The position numbers were made by a program, and so were the translations under genes. This document shows positions 1 through 6,038 of a stretch of 7,625 bases of DNA, one piece after another. The DNA lies in NCBI GenBank assembly GCA_002478505.1, contig DLOP01000015.1, positions 1 through 7,625 of the forward strand, in the 5' to 3' direction. The notes beneath the pieces are model-generated. The model saw only the letters and a list, made by a program, of their open reading frames with translations, did not search any database and was not told the DNA's origin. Origin of the DNA: Lachnospiraceae bacterium UBA7481 (GTDB lineage: Bacteria > Bacillota > Clostridia > Lachnospirales > Lachnospiraceae). Within the stretch, counting starts at the first letter, position 1; every line of letters begins with the position of its first letter.

Positions 1-380
1 ATATAAACCTTGCAACCAAGGAGGACCGTGCCTACCGGATCGACCGCTGGGCCGCCGTGTTTAAAGCCACCACATGGGAGGAATTAAAGATGCTCGCAGA
101 AAATAATCAGTACATCGAAGATGCCGTTACGACTGTCCGTCAGCTTACGCAGGAGGAAAAGATCAGACAGCAGTGCGAAGCGCGCGAGGATTATTATCGC
201 CGTACGGCAGGACGGGAAAAACTTCTCAAAAAAACTACTTTGGAACGTGATCAATTCATTTTGGAAAATAAAGATTTAAAAGAAAAGATATCCCAAAAAG
301 ATGCCGACATTGCTAAGAAAGACGCGGAAATCGAACATCTCCGCAGTCTACTCGCTAAACAAAATAACTCTGAAAAATAA
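1..380 (+). CDS. Rpn-family nuclease / putative transposase, C-terminal part (5' end outside window)
   Basis: The reading frame is open from base 3 to the stop at 378-380, so this is the 3' end of a gene starting left of the window. A GTG at 57 is internal, because convincing family sequence (INLATKEDRAYRIDRWAAVF) lies upstream of it. That stretch and the following TWEELKMLA and QYIEDAV segments are typical of the C-terminal part of Rpn/PD-(D/E)XK nuclease family transposase proteins of Clostridia. In this family the nuclease core is N-terminal, and here it would be off-window. The last 45 or so residues are rich in Glu, Lys and Leu with heptad spacing (LENKDLKEKI, AEIEHLRSLL) and probably form a coiled coil. 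Rpn proteins are known as DNA endonucleases that promote RecA-independent recombination. Activity of this copy cannot be judged without its catalytic part. Confidence 0.82.
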   Translation, partial: INLATKEDRAYRIDRWAAVFKATTWEELKMLAENNQYIEDAVTTVRQLTQEEKIRQQCEAREDYYRRTAGREKLLKKTTLERDQFILENKDLKEKISQKDADIAKKDAEIEHLRSLLAKQNNSEK

Positions 381-429
381 AATGGCGTGTCCGAAGCCGC
401 CGCAAGTTAAATAATCCACCTTAAAAAAT

Positions 430-468
430 ACCCGTCCAGAGCTTTGTTTCCGGATGGGTTAGTTTTTT
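430..468 (+). terminator. Probable intrinsic terminator after the Rpn-family gene
   Basis: The arms ACCCGTCC (430-437) and GGATGGGT (452-459) pair over 8 bp with one G-T wobble. The loop is 14 nt, and six T (463-468) follow shortly after. It sits 50 bp past the stop codon of the Rpn-family gene and upstream of the next promoter, as expected for a transcript end. The loop is long and two bases separate stem from T-run, so strength is uncertain. Confidence 0.6.
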
Positions 469-583
469 GATTTGTCAGGGATAATGTAACAGACCGGCTT
501 TTCAGAGTAAGCACAACAGAGTGTTGCATTTGACTTGGAAACTCTCGGAGCGAAATTAAGTTCGAACATAGAACAGCTACTTG
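469..583. other. Non-coding gap between terminator and promoter, nothing recognised
   Basis: The 335-base gap between the Rpn-family stop (380) and the GTG at 716 holds a terminator (430-468) and a promoter with repeats (582-620). This middle part has no ORF with family resemblance on either strand. A weak 5-bp hairpin, CAACA/TGTTG (514-526), has no T-run and is probably chance. I see no decayed gene here. Confidence 0.4.
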
Positions 584-620
584 TTGACATGTGTAATAAA
601 TAATGTTAATATGTGTAACA
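582..620 (+). repeat. Two 17-bp direct repeats over the promoter, candidate operator pair
   Basis: Copy one (582-598, TGTTGACATGTGTAATA) and copy two (604-620, TGTTAATATGTGTAACA) agree at 14 of 17 positions and start 22 bp apart, about two turns of B-DNA. They would therefore lie on the same helix face. Copy two also contains a perfect short inverted repeat, TGTTA/TAACA. One copy covers the -35 and the other covers the -10. The downstream AbiEi-like protein has a predicted winged-helix domain and is the obvious candidate binder, which is an inference from AbiEi autoregulation in characterised systems. Confidence 0.55.
584..612 (+). promoter_or_regulatory. Sigma-A-type extended -10 promoter for the small-protein/AbiEi-like operon
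   Basis: A perfect -35 TTGACA (584-589) is separated by 17 bp from a -10 TAATAT (607-612). A TG at 604-605 gives an extended -10. Transcription would start near 619, leaving a leader of about 97 nt before the GTG at 716. Two 17-bp direct repeats cover exactly the -35 and -10 boxes, which suggests tight repression. Confidence 0.72.
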
Positions 621-715
621 TAAAATGCGAATAATAAAAAGATGATAGAATTAAAAAACTGAATTGGACTACTGAAAAGAGTATAATTATTGGTTTGAGG
701 CAAAGGAGAAAGTTA

Positions 716-1030
716 GTGAAATATTACTATGTGAAGTTGACCAGAATGAAATTAGCAGTTATATCCGTGGAGCCTGTTGATGAGGAATTTAGATTTTTTT
801 CATCTAAAAAATCAGCAGAAAATTGGCTGGTGAATAATGGATTTATATATGGGCAGCGTAGCTTTTTTAATTATCCTACGGGAGATAGGGAATGGTATCA
901 TAAAGATGATTTGCCTATGGAATATGTAGATGTTGATATTATAAAAATAAGATTAGATGACTTTACAGAATCGAAATTTAAAAATCTTAATGAAATACAC
1001 CCAAAATGGATGCAGGAGTACTTAAAGTGA
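716..1030 (+). CDS. Small protein of unknown function, first gene of an AbiEi-like operon
   Basis: I do not recognise this 104-residue protein. The chosen start is GTG 716, because a strong Shine-Dalgarno AAAGGAG (702-708) lies about 7 bases upstream. A TTG at 695 has no such site, and its frame would run through the Shine-Dalgarno sequence itself. The protein is soluble in character, with no signal peptide or membrane segment. It is rich in aromatic, Lys and Asp residues. Visible stretches are KYYYVKLTRMKLAVISVEP, which looks like a beta strand pair, a helix around SKKSAENWLVNNGF, and a C-terminal FKNLNEIHPKWMQEYLK. Base composition is distinctly AT-rich compared with the nuclease and enzyme genes downstream, which suggests acquisition by transfer. 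It ends 39 bp before the AbiEi-like gene and shares its promoter, so the two products may work together. Whether it acts as toxin, immunity factor or something else is not visible. Confidence 0.7.
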   Translation: MKYYYVKLTRMKLAVISVEPVDEEFRFFSSKKSAENWLVNNGFIYGQRSFFNYPTGDREWYHKDDLPMEYVDVDIIKIRLDDFTESKFKNLNEIHPKWMQEYLK

Positions 1031-1069
1031 TTGAAAGAAACTGAAACATAGAATAATGGAAGATTGATT

Positions 1070-1642
1070 ATGAGAATCGAGACCTATTACAAATTAGAGG
1101 ATTTATATAAAAGATATAGCGGATATATTAGTACAAAGGAATTACTGGATGAGGGATTTTCCAACCGTCAGATTTCAGGGCTGACGGAAGAAAATTATCT
1201 GGAGAAAGTATGTCATGGCTGTTATTGGATGCCAAGATGTGGATATAAAAAGCCGGAGGACTATAAATGTATTGAAGTGTGTCTGAGTGACCCGCGGGCG
1301 GTGATTGCCACAAAAAGCGCATGGTTTTATCAGGGAATTATCAAAACGGAGCCGGATGTTTTGAGCATTGCAACCAAACGGACGGATCGCAGTAAAATAA
1401 ACATGAATTTTCCGGTAGAAAGGCATTATTTTTCAGACAGTAATTTTCATCTCGGAAAGAAAAGAGTAGAGACGAAATTCGGCAGCTATAATATTTATAA
1501 TGTAGAACGTGCCTTTTATGATATGGTGCGCCTGAAAGATGGAGCCATAATAGAAATTTCCAATCAATTAAAAGCAGAATCTGAATATCATGAGCGGATA
1601 AGGAAATATGCGGAAATACTCAGATGGAACCCAAAGCCTTAG
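1070..1642 (+). CDS. AbiEi-like (type IV toxin-antitoxin antitoxin domain) winged-helix protein
   Basis: This 190-residue protein resembles the AbiEi-family antitoxin-domain proteins of Firmicutes. Residues about 5-55 fit the N-terminal winged helix (SGYISTKELLDEGFSNRQI, then a wing ending CHGCYWMP). The rest fits the family's C-terminal region, including the conserved YNVERAFYDMVR block at 143-154. Length is normal for the family. ATG 1070 is preferred over the in-frame TTG 1064, because GGAAGA (1058-1063) then sits 6 bases upstream. In known AbiE systems AbiEi represses its own promoter and counteracts the AbiEii nucleotidyltransferase toxin. No AbiEii gene follows here: next comes a 203-bp gap and a recombinase. 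The gene upstream is an unknown small protein in the same transcript. It may be an orphan regulator or the antitoxin of a non-standard pair. Family assignment is fairly sure; role is open. Confidence 0.75.
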   Translation: MRIETYYKLEDLYKRYSGYISTKELLDEGFSNRQISGLTEENYLEKVCHGCYWMPRCGYKKPEDYKCIEVCLSDPRAVIATKSAWFYQGIIKTEPDVLSIATKRTDRSKINMNFPVERHYFSDSNFHLGKKRVETKFGSYNIYNVERAFYDMVRLKDGAIIEISNQLKAESEYHERIRKYAEILRWNPKP

Positions 1643-1736
1643 CTGACGCAGCTATCAGATAAACTATTATGTTATATCGAGAGGCTGAGGGTGGAGAAAA
1701 AATAGATACAAATAGATAAAAAAATTACTAATGTAG

Positions 1737-1742
1737 TATAAT
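1737..1742 (+). promoter_or_regulatory. Candidate -10 element for the recombinase gene
   Basis: A perfect TATAAT lies in an AT-rich stretch after the AbiEi-like gene. No good -35 is found at the usual distance (TAGATA at 1713-1718 is poor). If used, transcription would begin near 1749. The GCTGTC/GACAGC hairpin series would then form the start of the recombinase leader. Confidence 0.4.
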
Positions 1743-1755
1743 AAATAATAAAAAG

Positions 1756-1820
1756 GCAGTTAAAGGCTGTCAAAAAGACAGCTAACTGCTGTCAAAAGAC
1801 AGCTAACGCTGTCTTTTATT
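1756..1820 (+). promoter_or_regulatory. Multi-arm hairpin leader ending in a terminator-like stem, upstream of the recombinase
   Basis: Five alternating complementary arms follow each other: GCTGTC (1766-1771), GACAGC (1777-1782), GCTGTC (1788-1793), GACAGC (1798-1803) and GCTGTC (1808-1813). The last pair extends to a perfect 10-bp stem, AAAAGACAGC/GCTGTCTTTT (1794-1817), with a TAAC loop and a T-rich tail, a terminator-like form. The first pair is enclosed by GCAGTT (1756-1761) and AACTGC (1784-1789). Arms 1:2 plus 3:4 and arms 2:3 plus 4:5 exclude each other, the layout of an attenuator. It can also be read as a tandem repeat of about 20-22 bp in 2.3 copies. The terminator-like stem ends 28 bp before the recombinase ATG, so it could control read-through into that gene or simply end the AbiEi-like transcript. 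Confidence 0.6.
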
Positions 1821-1845
1821 TATTCATGAAAATTGGAGGTTAAAA

Positions 1846-2453
1846 ATGAAACAAAAAATTTATGGGTATATGAGGGTATCCACAAAAGAACAAAAGGAGG
1901 ACAGGCAGAGACTTGCATTGATGGAGGCAGGGGTTCCGGAAGAAAAAATTTTTATGGATAAACAATCCGGCAAGAATTTTGAACGGACGGAATATAAACG
2001 GATGCTTCGACGGTTAAATGAAAATTCTATCCTGTATGTTAAGTCAATTGACAGGCTGGGAAGGAATTATCAGGAGTTAAATGATCAATGGCGTATTATT
2101 ACGAAAGAAAAGTGTGCGGACATTGTGGTAATCGATATGCCAATTCTTGATACAAGACGGAAAAAAATCTTTTGGGGACATTTATCGCAGATCTGATACT
2201 GCCATTACTCAGTTATCTTGCTGAGAGCGAGAGAACGACCATAAGAAAGCGGCAGGAGGAAGGGATCGCGGCGGCAAGAATAAGAGGAGTTTGGTTCGGA
2301 CGACCAACGCTGCCATTTCCTGACAATTTTGCGGAAGTGTATAAAGAATGGAGAAAGGGAAATATCACGCAGGGAGATGCGGCTAAAAGGTGCGGACTGC
2401 CAAGATCAACATTCCGGGATAAGACAAAGGCATGGGAATTGCAGGAAATATAA
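1846..2453 (+). pseudogene. Small serine recombinase (resolvase/invertase family), interrupted by a one-base frameshift
   Basis: Two consecutive frames together encode a complete small serine recombinase of about 202 residues, a normal length for resolvases. The first frame runs from ATG 1846, with GGAGG at 1835-1839, to a stop at 2194-2196. It holds the catalytic core: GYMRVSTKEQ with nucleophile Ser12 and Arg10, and SIDRLGRNY with Arg70 and Arg73. The second frame supplies LLGTFIADL, the long dimerisation helix (SYLAESERTTIRKRQEEG), the GVWFGRP linker and a C-terminal helix-turn-helix (ITQGDAAKRCGLPRSTFR). The break is at a run of seven A (2162-2168). One extra A restores DTRRKKNLLGTF, which aligns without gaps to the family's usual DTRRGK-type segment. 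Only one base is affected, so the decay is very recent, a slippage event, or a sequencing error. As written, the product would lack its DNA-binding domain. Confidence 0.85.
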
Positions 2454-2531
2454 AATAAAAACAGTGAATCTAGAAAAAGAAGTAAGCAATATTGAAAAGC
2501 GATAGAATCAATAAAGTGTAAAATTGCGGAT

Positions 2532-2541
2532 AAGTATACTT
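2532..2541. repeat. Short perfect palindrome AAGTATACTT, first copy
   Basis: This 10-bp palindrome recurs, lengthened to 16 bp, about 100 bp downstream (2634-2649). Both lie in the gap just after the serine recombinase gene. Paired copies of one motif could be protein-binding sites, for example for the recombinase or a local repressor. No consensus is known to me, so this is only a lead. Confidence 0.35.
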
Positions 2542-2582
2542 TCACGTCATAGTGAGTTTAGAGAGAGAGTTAAAATATCATG

Positions 2583-2611
2583 TTGAATTATAAATGCCTC
2601 TGTAGTAAAAT
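2583..2611 (+). promoter_or_regulatory. Candidate sigma-A promoter for the cytidylyltransferase/oxidoreductase gene
   Basis: TTGAAT (2583-2588) and TAAAAT (2606-2611) are separated by exactly 17 bp, matching four and five of the six consensus bases. Start would be near 2618, giving a leader of about 158 nt that includes three palindromes. The AAA-ATPase gene further on has no clear terminator before it and may share this transcript. Confidence 0.5.
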
Positions 2612-2633
2612 ATACATATATTGTCTGTAGACC

Positions 2634-2682
2634 AAAAAGTATACTTTTTCGCCCTAAAATTTAGGCTCTATAAATATTTATA
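2634..2682. repeat. Cluster of three palindromes in the leader of the fusion gene
   Basis: Three symmetrical elements stand side by side. They are the perfect 16-bp AAAAAGTATACTTTTT (2634-2649), CCTAAA-A-TTTAGG (2653-2665) and the perfect 14-bp TATAAATATTTATA (2669-2682). The first shares its core with 2532-2541. They lie just after the predicted start point at about 2618, so they could be operators, or recombination subsites linked to the neighbouring recombinase. The stems have little or no loop, so binding as DNA is likelier than an RNA hairpin. Confidence 0.45.
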
Positions 2683-2716
2683 ATATCTGCAGGCAAGCGT
2701 GGGGGAGTGTGAATAA

Positions 2717-2750
2717 TTCGAAATTAGTTATTTTATTTGAACATTTCGAA
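2717..2750. repeat. 8-bp inverted repeat TTCGAAAT/ATTTCGAA
   Basis: The arms at 2717-2724 and 2743-2750 are perfect complements separated by 18 bp. The element ends 25 bp before the start codon of the fusion gene. As RNA it could form a weak stem near the ribosome-binding region, which itself has only a poor Shine-Dalgarno. It may also be chance in AT-rich DNA. Confidence 0.3.
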
Positions 2751-2775
2751 AATAAAAAGAGAAAGAACTTGCAAC

Positions 2776-4128
2776 ATGAAGAAAGTAATAACGTATGGCT
2801 CGTTTGATTTGTTCCATCAGGGTCATTATAACCTTTTAAAAAGGGCGAAAGACCTTGGAGATTACTTAATCGTCGGTATTACGACAGAGCAGTATGACGA
2901 GTCAAGAGGAAAATTGAATATTCAGGATTCTTTGCTTCAGAGAATTGACAATGTAAGAGAAACAGGTTTTGCTGACGAGATCGTTATAGAGGATCATGAA
3001 GGACAAAAGGTTGAGGATATTCAGAAATATAATATAGATATTTTTACTGTAGGTTCCGATTGGCGTGGAAAATTTGATCATTTGAAAAATTACTGTGAGG
3101 TAGTATATCTGGAACGTACAAAGGATATTTCATCGTCTGATCGCAGGATTGCCCGAAATCCCATTATACAGCTGGGCATGATAGGAACCGGACGGATTGC
3201 CCATAGATTTGTTGGGGAAGCGAGATCAGTCAGCGGAATCACAATCAGGAACGTGTATAATCCGCATATTCTCAGTGCAGAGAAGTTTTGCGATGAATTT
3301 ACTTTAAATACTGCAACAGATAATCTGGATCGATTTTTTGAGGATATTGATGCGGTTTATGTGGCAAGTCCGCATGAAACGCATTATCAGTATGTCAAAG
3401 CTTCTTTGCTTGCGGGAAAACACGTGCTTTGTGAAAAACCAATGGTTTTCCGGGAATCGGAAGCAAAAGAGTTGTTTGAAATTGCGCGTAACAATAAGCT
3501 GATTTTGATGGAAGGCATTAAGACGGCATATCTTCCGGGATTCCAAAAACTTTTGGGTGTAGTTAAAAGTGGGGCGATCGGTGAGGTCAGGGATGTGGAA
3601 GCATGTTTTACCAGATTGACTCCGGCAGACCGGCGTGAGATGACGGATGCTGCTTATGGAGGCGCCTTTACGGAGTTTGCAACCTATTCCTTGCTCCCTA
3701 TCATTAAGCTACTGGGGAGAGATTACAAGGAGATCCGTTTTGATAGTATTAAAGCGGAGAATGGCATAGATTTATATACTAAGACAAGCATTATTTATGA
3801 CCACGGTTTTGCGCTTGCCAAAAACGGAGTTGGTGTAAAGTCGGAGGGGCAGCTGGTGATTGCCGGGACCAATGGTTATATCCTTGCGGAATCGCCGTGG
3901 TGGCTTACGAAGTCATTTGAGGTACGTTATGAAGATCCCACCAAAATAGAGAAATATACGACGAAGTATCTGGGCTATGGCTTGCGGTATGAAATCAGTG
4001 ATTTTGTGACGATGATTGGTCTGGAGGATAAAAGCAGGGTTGGTTATAAACTGACAAGAGGCGATTCTATTGCAATAGCGGGGATCATGGAGAAATTTAT
4101 AGAGCAGAGAAGACAGGGAAGCGAATGA
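2776..4128 (+). CDS. Fusion of TagD-like glycerol-3-phosphate-type cytidylyltransferase and Gfo/Idh/MocA-type oxidoreductase
   Basis: The protein has 450 residues in two domains. Residues 1 to about 125 match glycerol-3-phosphate cytidylyltransferase (TagD, about 129 residues). They include TYGSFDLFHQGHYNLLKRAK with the nucleotide-binding HxGH as H14-Q-G-H17, GSDWRGKFD (93-101) and the closing RTKDISS (114-120). From about 130 on there is a Rossmann NAD(P) domain with GTGRIA (137-142), then the family's CEKP (219-222), with Lys221 as the usual catalytic lysine, then GGAFTEFATY (295-304). ATG 2776 is chosen because TagD homology begins there. The TTG at 2737 would add 13 unrelated residues. 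TagD-type enzymes make CDP-glycerol from CTP and glycerol 3-phosphate. The fused dehydrogenase may produce or alter the substrate, as in the ribulose-phosphate reductase/cytidylyltransferase pairing used for CDP-ribitol. The true substrate is unknown. A role in surface polymers is inferred, since no glycosyltransferase is nearby. Confidence 0.85.
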   Translation: MKKVITYGSFDLFHQGHYNLLKRAKDLGDYLIVGITTEQYDESRGKLNIQDSLLQRIDNVRETGFADEIVIEDHEGQKVEDIQKYNIDIFTVGSDWRGKFDHLKNYCEVVYLERTKDISSSDRRIARNPIIQLGMIGTGRIAHRFVGEARSVSGITIRNVYNPHILSAEKFCDEFTLNTATDNLDRFFEDIDAVYVASPHETHYQYVKASLLAGKHVLCEKPMVFRESEAKELFEIARNNKLILMEGIKTAYLPGFQKLLGVVKSGAIGEVRDVEACFTRLTPADRREMTDAAYGGAFTEFATYSLLPIIKLLGRDYKEIRFDSIKAENGIDLYTKTSIIYDHGFALAKNGVGVKSEGQLVIAGTNGYILAESPWWLTKSFEVRYEDPTKIEKYTTKYLGYGLRYEISDFVTMIGLEDKSRVGYKLTRGDSIAIAGIMEKFIEQRRQGSE

Positions 4129-4164
4129 GACCTTAACAGAGAAAATTGTAAAAGAGGGAATGGT

Positions 4165-5862
4165 ATGGCGGCAAATTTAAAACTTCCTATGGGTTTTGAA
4201 GATTTTGAAGAAGTACGCACGATGGGGTATTACTATGTTGATAAAACAGGACTTATCAGAACTCTTTTGGAAAATCCGGGCAAGGTAAATCTGTTTACGC
4301 GTCCAAGGCGTTTTGGAAAAACCCTGAATATGAGCATGTTAAAATATTTCTTTGAAACAGGCAGCGATAGTGCGCTTTTTGACGGGCTGAATATTTCAAA
4401 AGAAAAAGAACTCTGTGATAATTATATGGGAAAATTCCCGGTTATTTCCATCAGCCTGAAAAATGTTTCAGGAAATACCTTTGATAATGCAATGGCACTT
4501 TTCTGCAGCATTATGGGTATGGAAGCCCTAAGGTTTCCTTGCCTTATGGATAGTGAAAGGCTTTCGGAAACTGAACGTAGGCAGTACAGGGCGCTTGTAA
4601 ATGTGGACGACAGGGGAGCTTTTACAATGGCGGACAGTCTGCTGAAAGACAGTTTGCTTTTGCTGTCATACTGTCTGCACAAACACTATGGTCAAAAAGC
4701 TATCATACTAATCGATGAATACGATGTGCCTCTTGACAAGGCATATCAGGCTGGATATTATGATGAGATGGTCGATTTTATCAGGACTTTTTTCGGGCAG
4801 GCGCTTAAGACAAACAACAGTCTTTATTTTGCAGTCCTCACCGGATGCCTTAGGATATCCAAGGAGAGCATCTTTACTGGATTGAATAATTTTAAAGTCT
4901 ATACGGTAAAAGATGTACGCTATAACGAATATTTTGGCTTTACTGACATGGAAGTCAAGAACATGCTTGAGTATTATGGGATGGCGGAGCAATATAGCGC
5001 CGTTAAGGAATGGTATGACGGATATCGGTTCGGCAATATGGACATATACTGTCCATGGGACGTGATCAATTATTGTAGCGACATGACAGATGGAAATGCC
5101 GTAAAACCCCAGAATTATTGGGTGAATACGAGCAGTAACGACATCGTGAGACGATTCATAGAAAGGGCGGATGCCTCCACTAAAGATGCAATAGAAGAGC
5201 TGATCAACGGCGGCAGCATAAAAAAAGAGCTGCGGCAGGAACTGACATACAGGGATCTGGATTCCAGGATCGATAATCTTTGGAGTATCCTTTTTACAAC
5301 AGGATACCTGACACAGAGTGGAAACGATAACAGTGGCCGGACAGAACTGGTGATACCAAACAAAGAGATACAGTGGATATTTGAGGAACAGATATGGGAT
5401 TGGTTTAAGGCAGAAACAAGAAAAGACATACAAAAGCTGGAAGATCTCCGCAGGGCATTTGAGGAAAACGATGCAGCCGCCATTGAAGAGAACCTAACAT
5501 CGTACCTGATAAAAACCATAAGCATCCGTGACACAGGTGCAAGGAAGGAAATGAAAGAAAACTTTTACCATGGTATCCTGCTGGGGTTATTCGGTAATAT
5601 GTCTGATTGGAAGGTCAGGTCAAATGCAGAGTCCGGAGAAGGATACAGTGATATCAGCGTGGAGATCGAGGATAAGAAGATCGGAATCATTATTGAAATG
5701 AAATACGCAGAAAAAGCAGGATTTGATGAGGCGTGCAGCACGGCACTGAAACAGATCAATGATAGGAATTATGAGGAAGCGCTGATCGACGACGGCATGA
5801 CTACGATCCATAAATACGGAATTGCGTGTTATAAGAAGCGGTGCAGGGTCATCTCAGGATAA
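4165..5862 (+). CDS. AAA-ATPase-like protein with C-terminal PD-(D/E)XK nuclease domain
   Basis: This 565-residue protein has the usual size and layout of the AAA-ATPase-like/PD-(D/E)XK proteins abundant in gut Clostridia and Bacteroidetes. The N-terminus begins with the family block LPMGFEDFEEVR and YYVDKTGLI. The Walker A is RPRRFGKT (46-53, Lys52) and the Walker B is IILIDEYD (180-187). A sensor-like segment AVLTGCLRISKESIFTGLNNF comes next. The C-terminal nuclease core shows YSDISVEI with Asp496 and IIEMKYAEK with Glu511 and Lys513, so all key residues look intact. ATG 4165 has AGAGGG (4153-4158) 6 bases upstream. The gene begins 36 bp after the fusion gene with no terminator between, so co-transcription is likely. 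Function is not established for the family. Nucleotide-driven DNA cleavage or a defence role is inferred from the domains only. Confidence 0.87.
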   Translation: MAANLKLPMGFEDFEEVRTMGYYYVDKTGLIRTLLENPGKVNLFTRPRRFGKTLNMSMLKYFFETGSDSALFDGLNISKEKELCDNYMGKFPVISISLKNVSGNTFDNAMALFCSIMGMEALRFPCLMDSERLSETERRQYRALVNVDDRGAFTMADSLLKDSLLLLSYCLHKHYGQKAIILIDEYDVPLDKAYQAGYYDEMVDFIRTFFGQALKTNNSLYFAVLTGCLRISKESIFTGLNNFKVYTVKDVRYNEYFGFTDMEVKNMLEYYGMAEQYSAVKEWYDGYRFGNMDIYCPWDVINYCSDMTDGNAVKPQNYWVNTSSNDIVRRFIERADASTKDAIEELINGGSIKKELRQELTYRDLDSRIDNLWSILFTTGYLTQSGNDNSGRTELVIPNKEIQWIFEEQIWDWFKAETRKDIQKLEDLRRAFEENDAAAIEENLTSYLIKTISIRDTGARKEMKENFYHGILLGLFGNMSDWKVRSNAESGEGYSDISVEIEDKKIGIIIEMKYAEKAGFDEACSTALKQINDRNYEEALIDDGMTTIHKYGIACYKKRCRVISG

Positions 5863-5963
5863 GGTGGGTTGTTCCTTACATTGGATTAAATGATAGATTG
5901 CACATTGACAATTTCATACTTATATCAGAACGGGAAAGTAGCTTCTCAGAAGCAAAAATGCTA

Positions 5964-5992
5964 TTGACATCCTTGCACGAACCCGTTAGAAT
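5964..5992 (+). promoter_or_regulatory. Near-consensus sigma-A promoter for the second Rpn-type gene
   Basis: A perfect TTGACA (5964-5969) is followed after 17 bp by TAGAAT (5987-5992), five of six matches to the -10. Start would be close to 5999, giving a leader of about 155 nt before ATG 6155. The -10 lies within the left arm of an inverted repeat, pointing to repression at this site. Confidence 0.7.
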
Positions 5993-6018
5993 GAACCTAT
6001 CAAAGAAATTCTAACAGG
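5982..6018. repeat. Inverted repeat overlapping the -10 box, candidate operator
   Basis: GTTAGAAT (5985-5992) and ATTCTAAC (6008-6015) are perfect complements 15 bp apart. With one mismatch the arms extend to CCCGTTAGAAT/ATTCTAACAGG. Arm centres lie 23 bp apart, about two helical turns, as for a dimeric regulator. No T-run follows, so it is not a terminator. It spans the -10 to about +20 of the promoter. Confidence 0.55.
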
Positions 6019-6038
6019 TGTGTATTCTGCACGTTCAA

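Noticed and set aside
407..703. Minus-strand ORF of 98 codons
   Set aside because: It covers the terminator and promoter of the plus-strand genes, has no family resemblance and no ribosome-binding site; chance ORF in AT-rich DNA.
1641..1653. Hairpin AGCTG-acg-CAGCT just after the AbiEi-like stop as a terminator
   Set aside because: Only 5 bp and no T-run follows; the stem at 1794-1817 is a far better candidate.
1766..1813. Repeats resembling a miniature CRISPR array
   Set aside because: Units are only 20-22 bp, abut each other without unique spacers and occur in 2.3 copies; a hairpin series fits better.
1643..1845. Possible remnant of an AbiEii toxin gene after the AbiEi-like gene
   Set aside because: No frame shows nucleotidyltransferase motifs; the stretch is AT-rich regulatory-type DNA with hairpins.
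2159..2170. Canonical programmed -1 ribosomal frameshift in the recombinase
   Set aside because: In the zero frame the bases read cgg aaa aaa atc, so the heptamer starts with G, not A, and tandem slippage would mismatch at the P site. Transcriptional slippage or mutation is likelier.
4708..5534. Long minus-strand ORFs inside the AAA/PD-(D/E)XK gene
   Set aside because: They are antisense to a full-length gene with clear motifs and encode low-complexity, motif-free proteins.
5905..5926. TTGACA at 5905 as a promoter for the second Rpn-type gene
   Set aside because: No -10-like hexamer stands at 16-18 bp; the TTGACA at 5964 has a matching TAGAAT at 17 bp.
5941..5953. GCTTC-tca-GAAGC hairpin as terminator of the AAA/PD-(D/E)XK gene
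   Set aside because: It is followed by A residues on the plus strand, not T, and lies nearly 80 bp past the stop.
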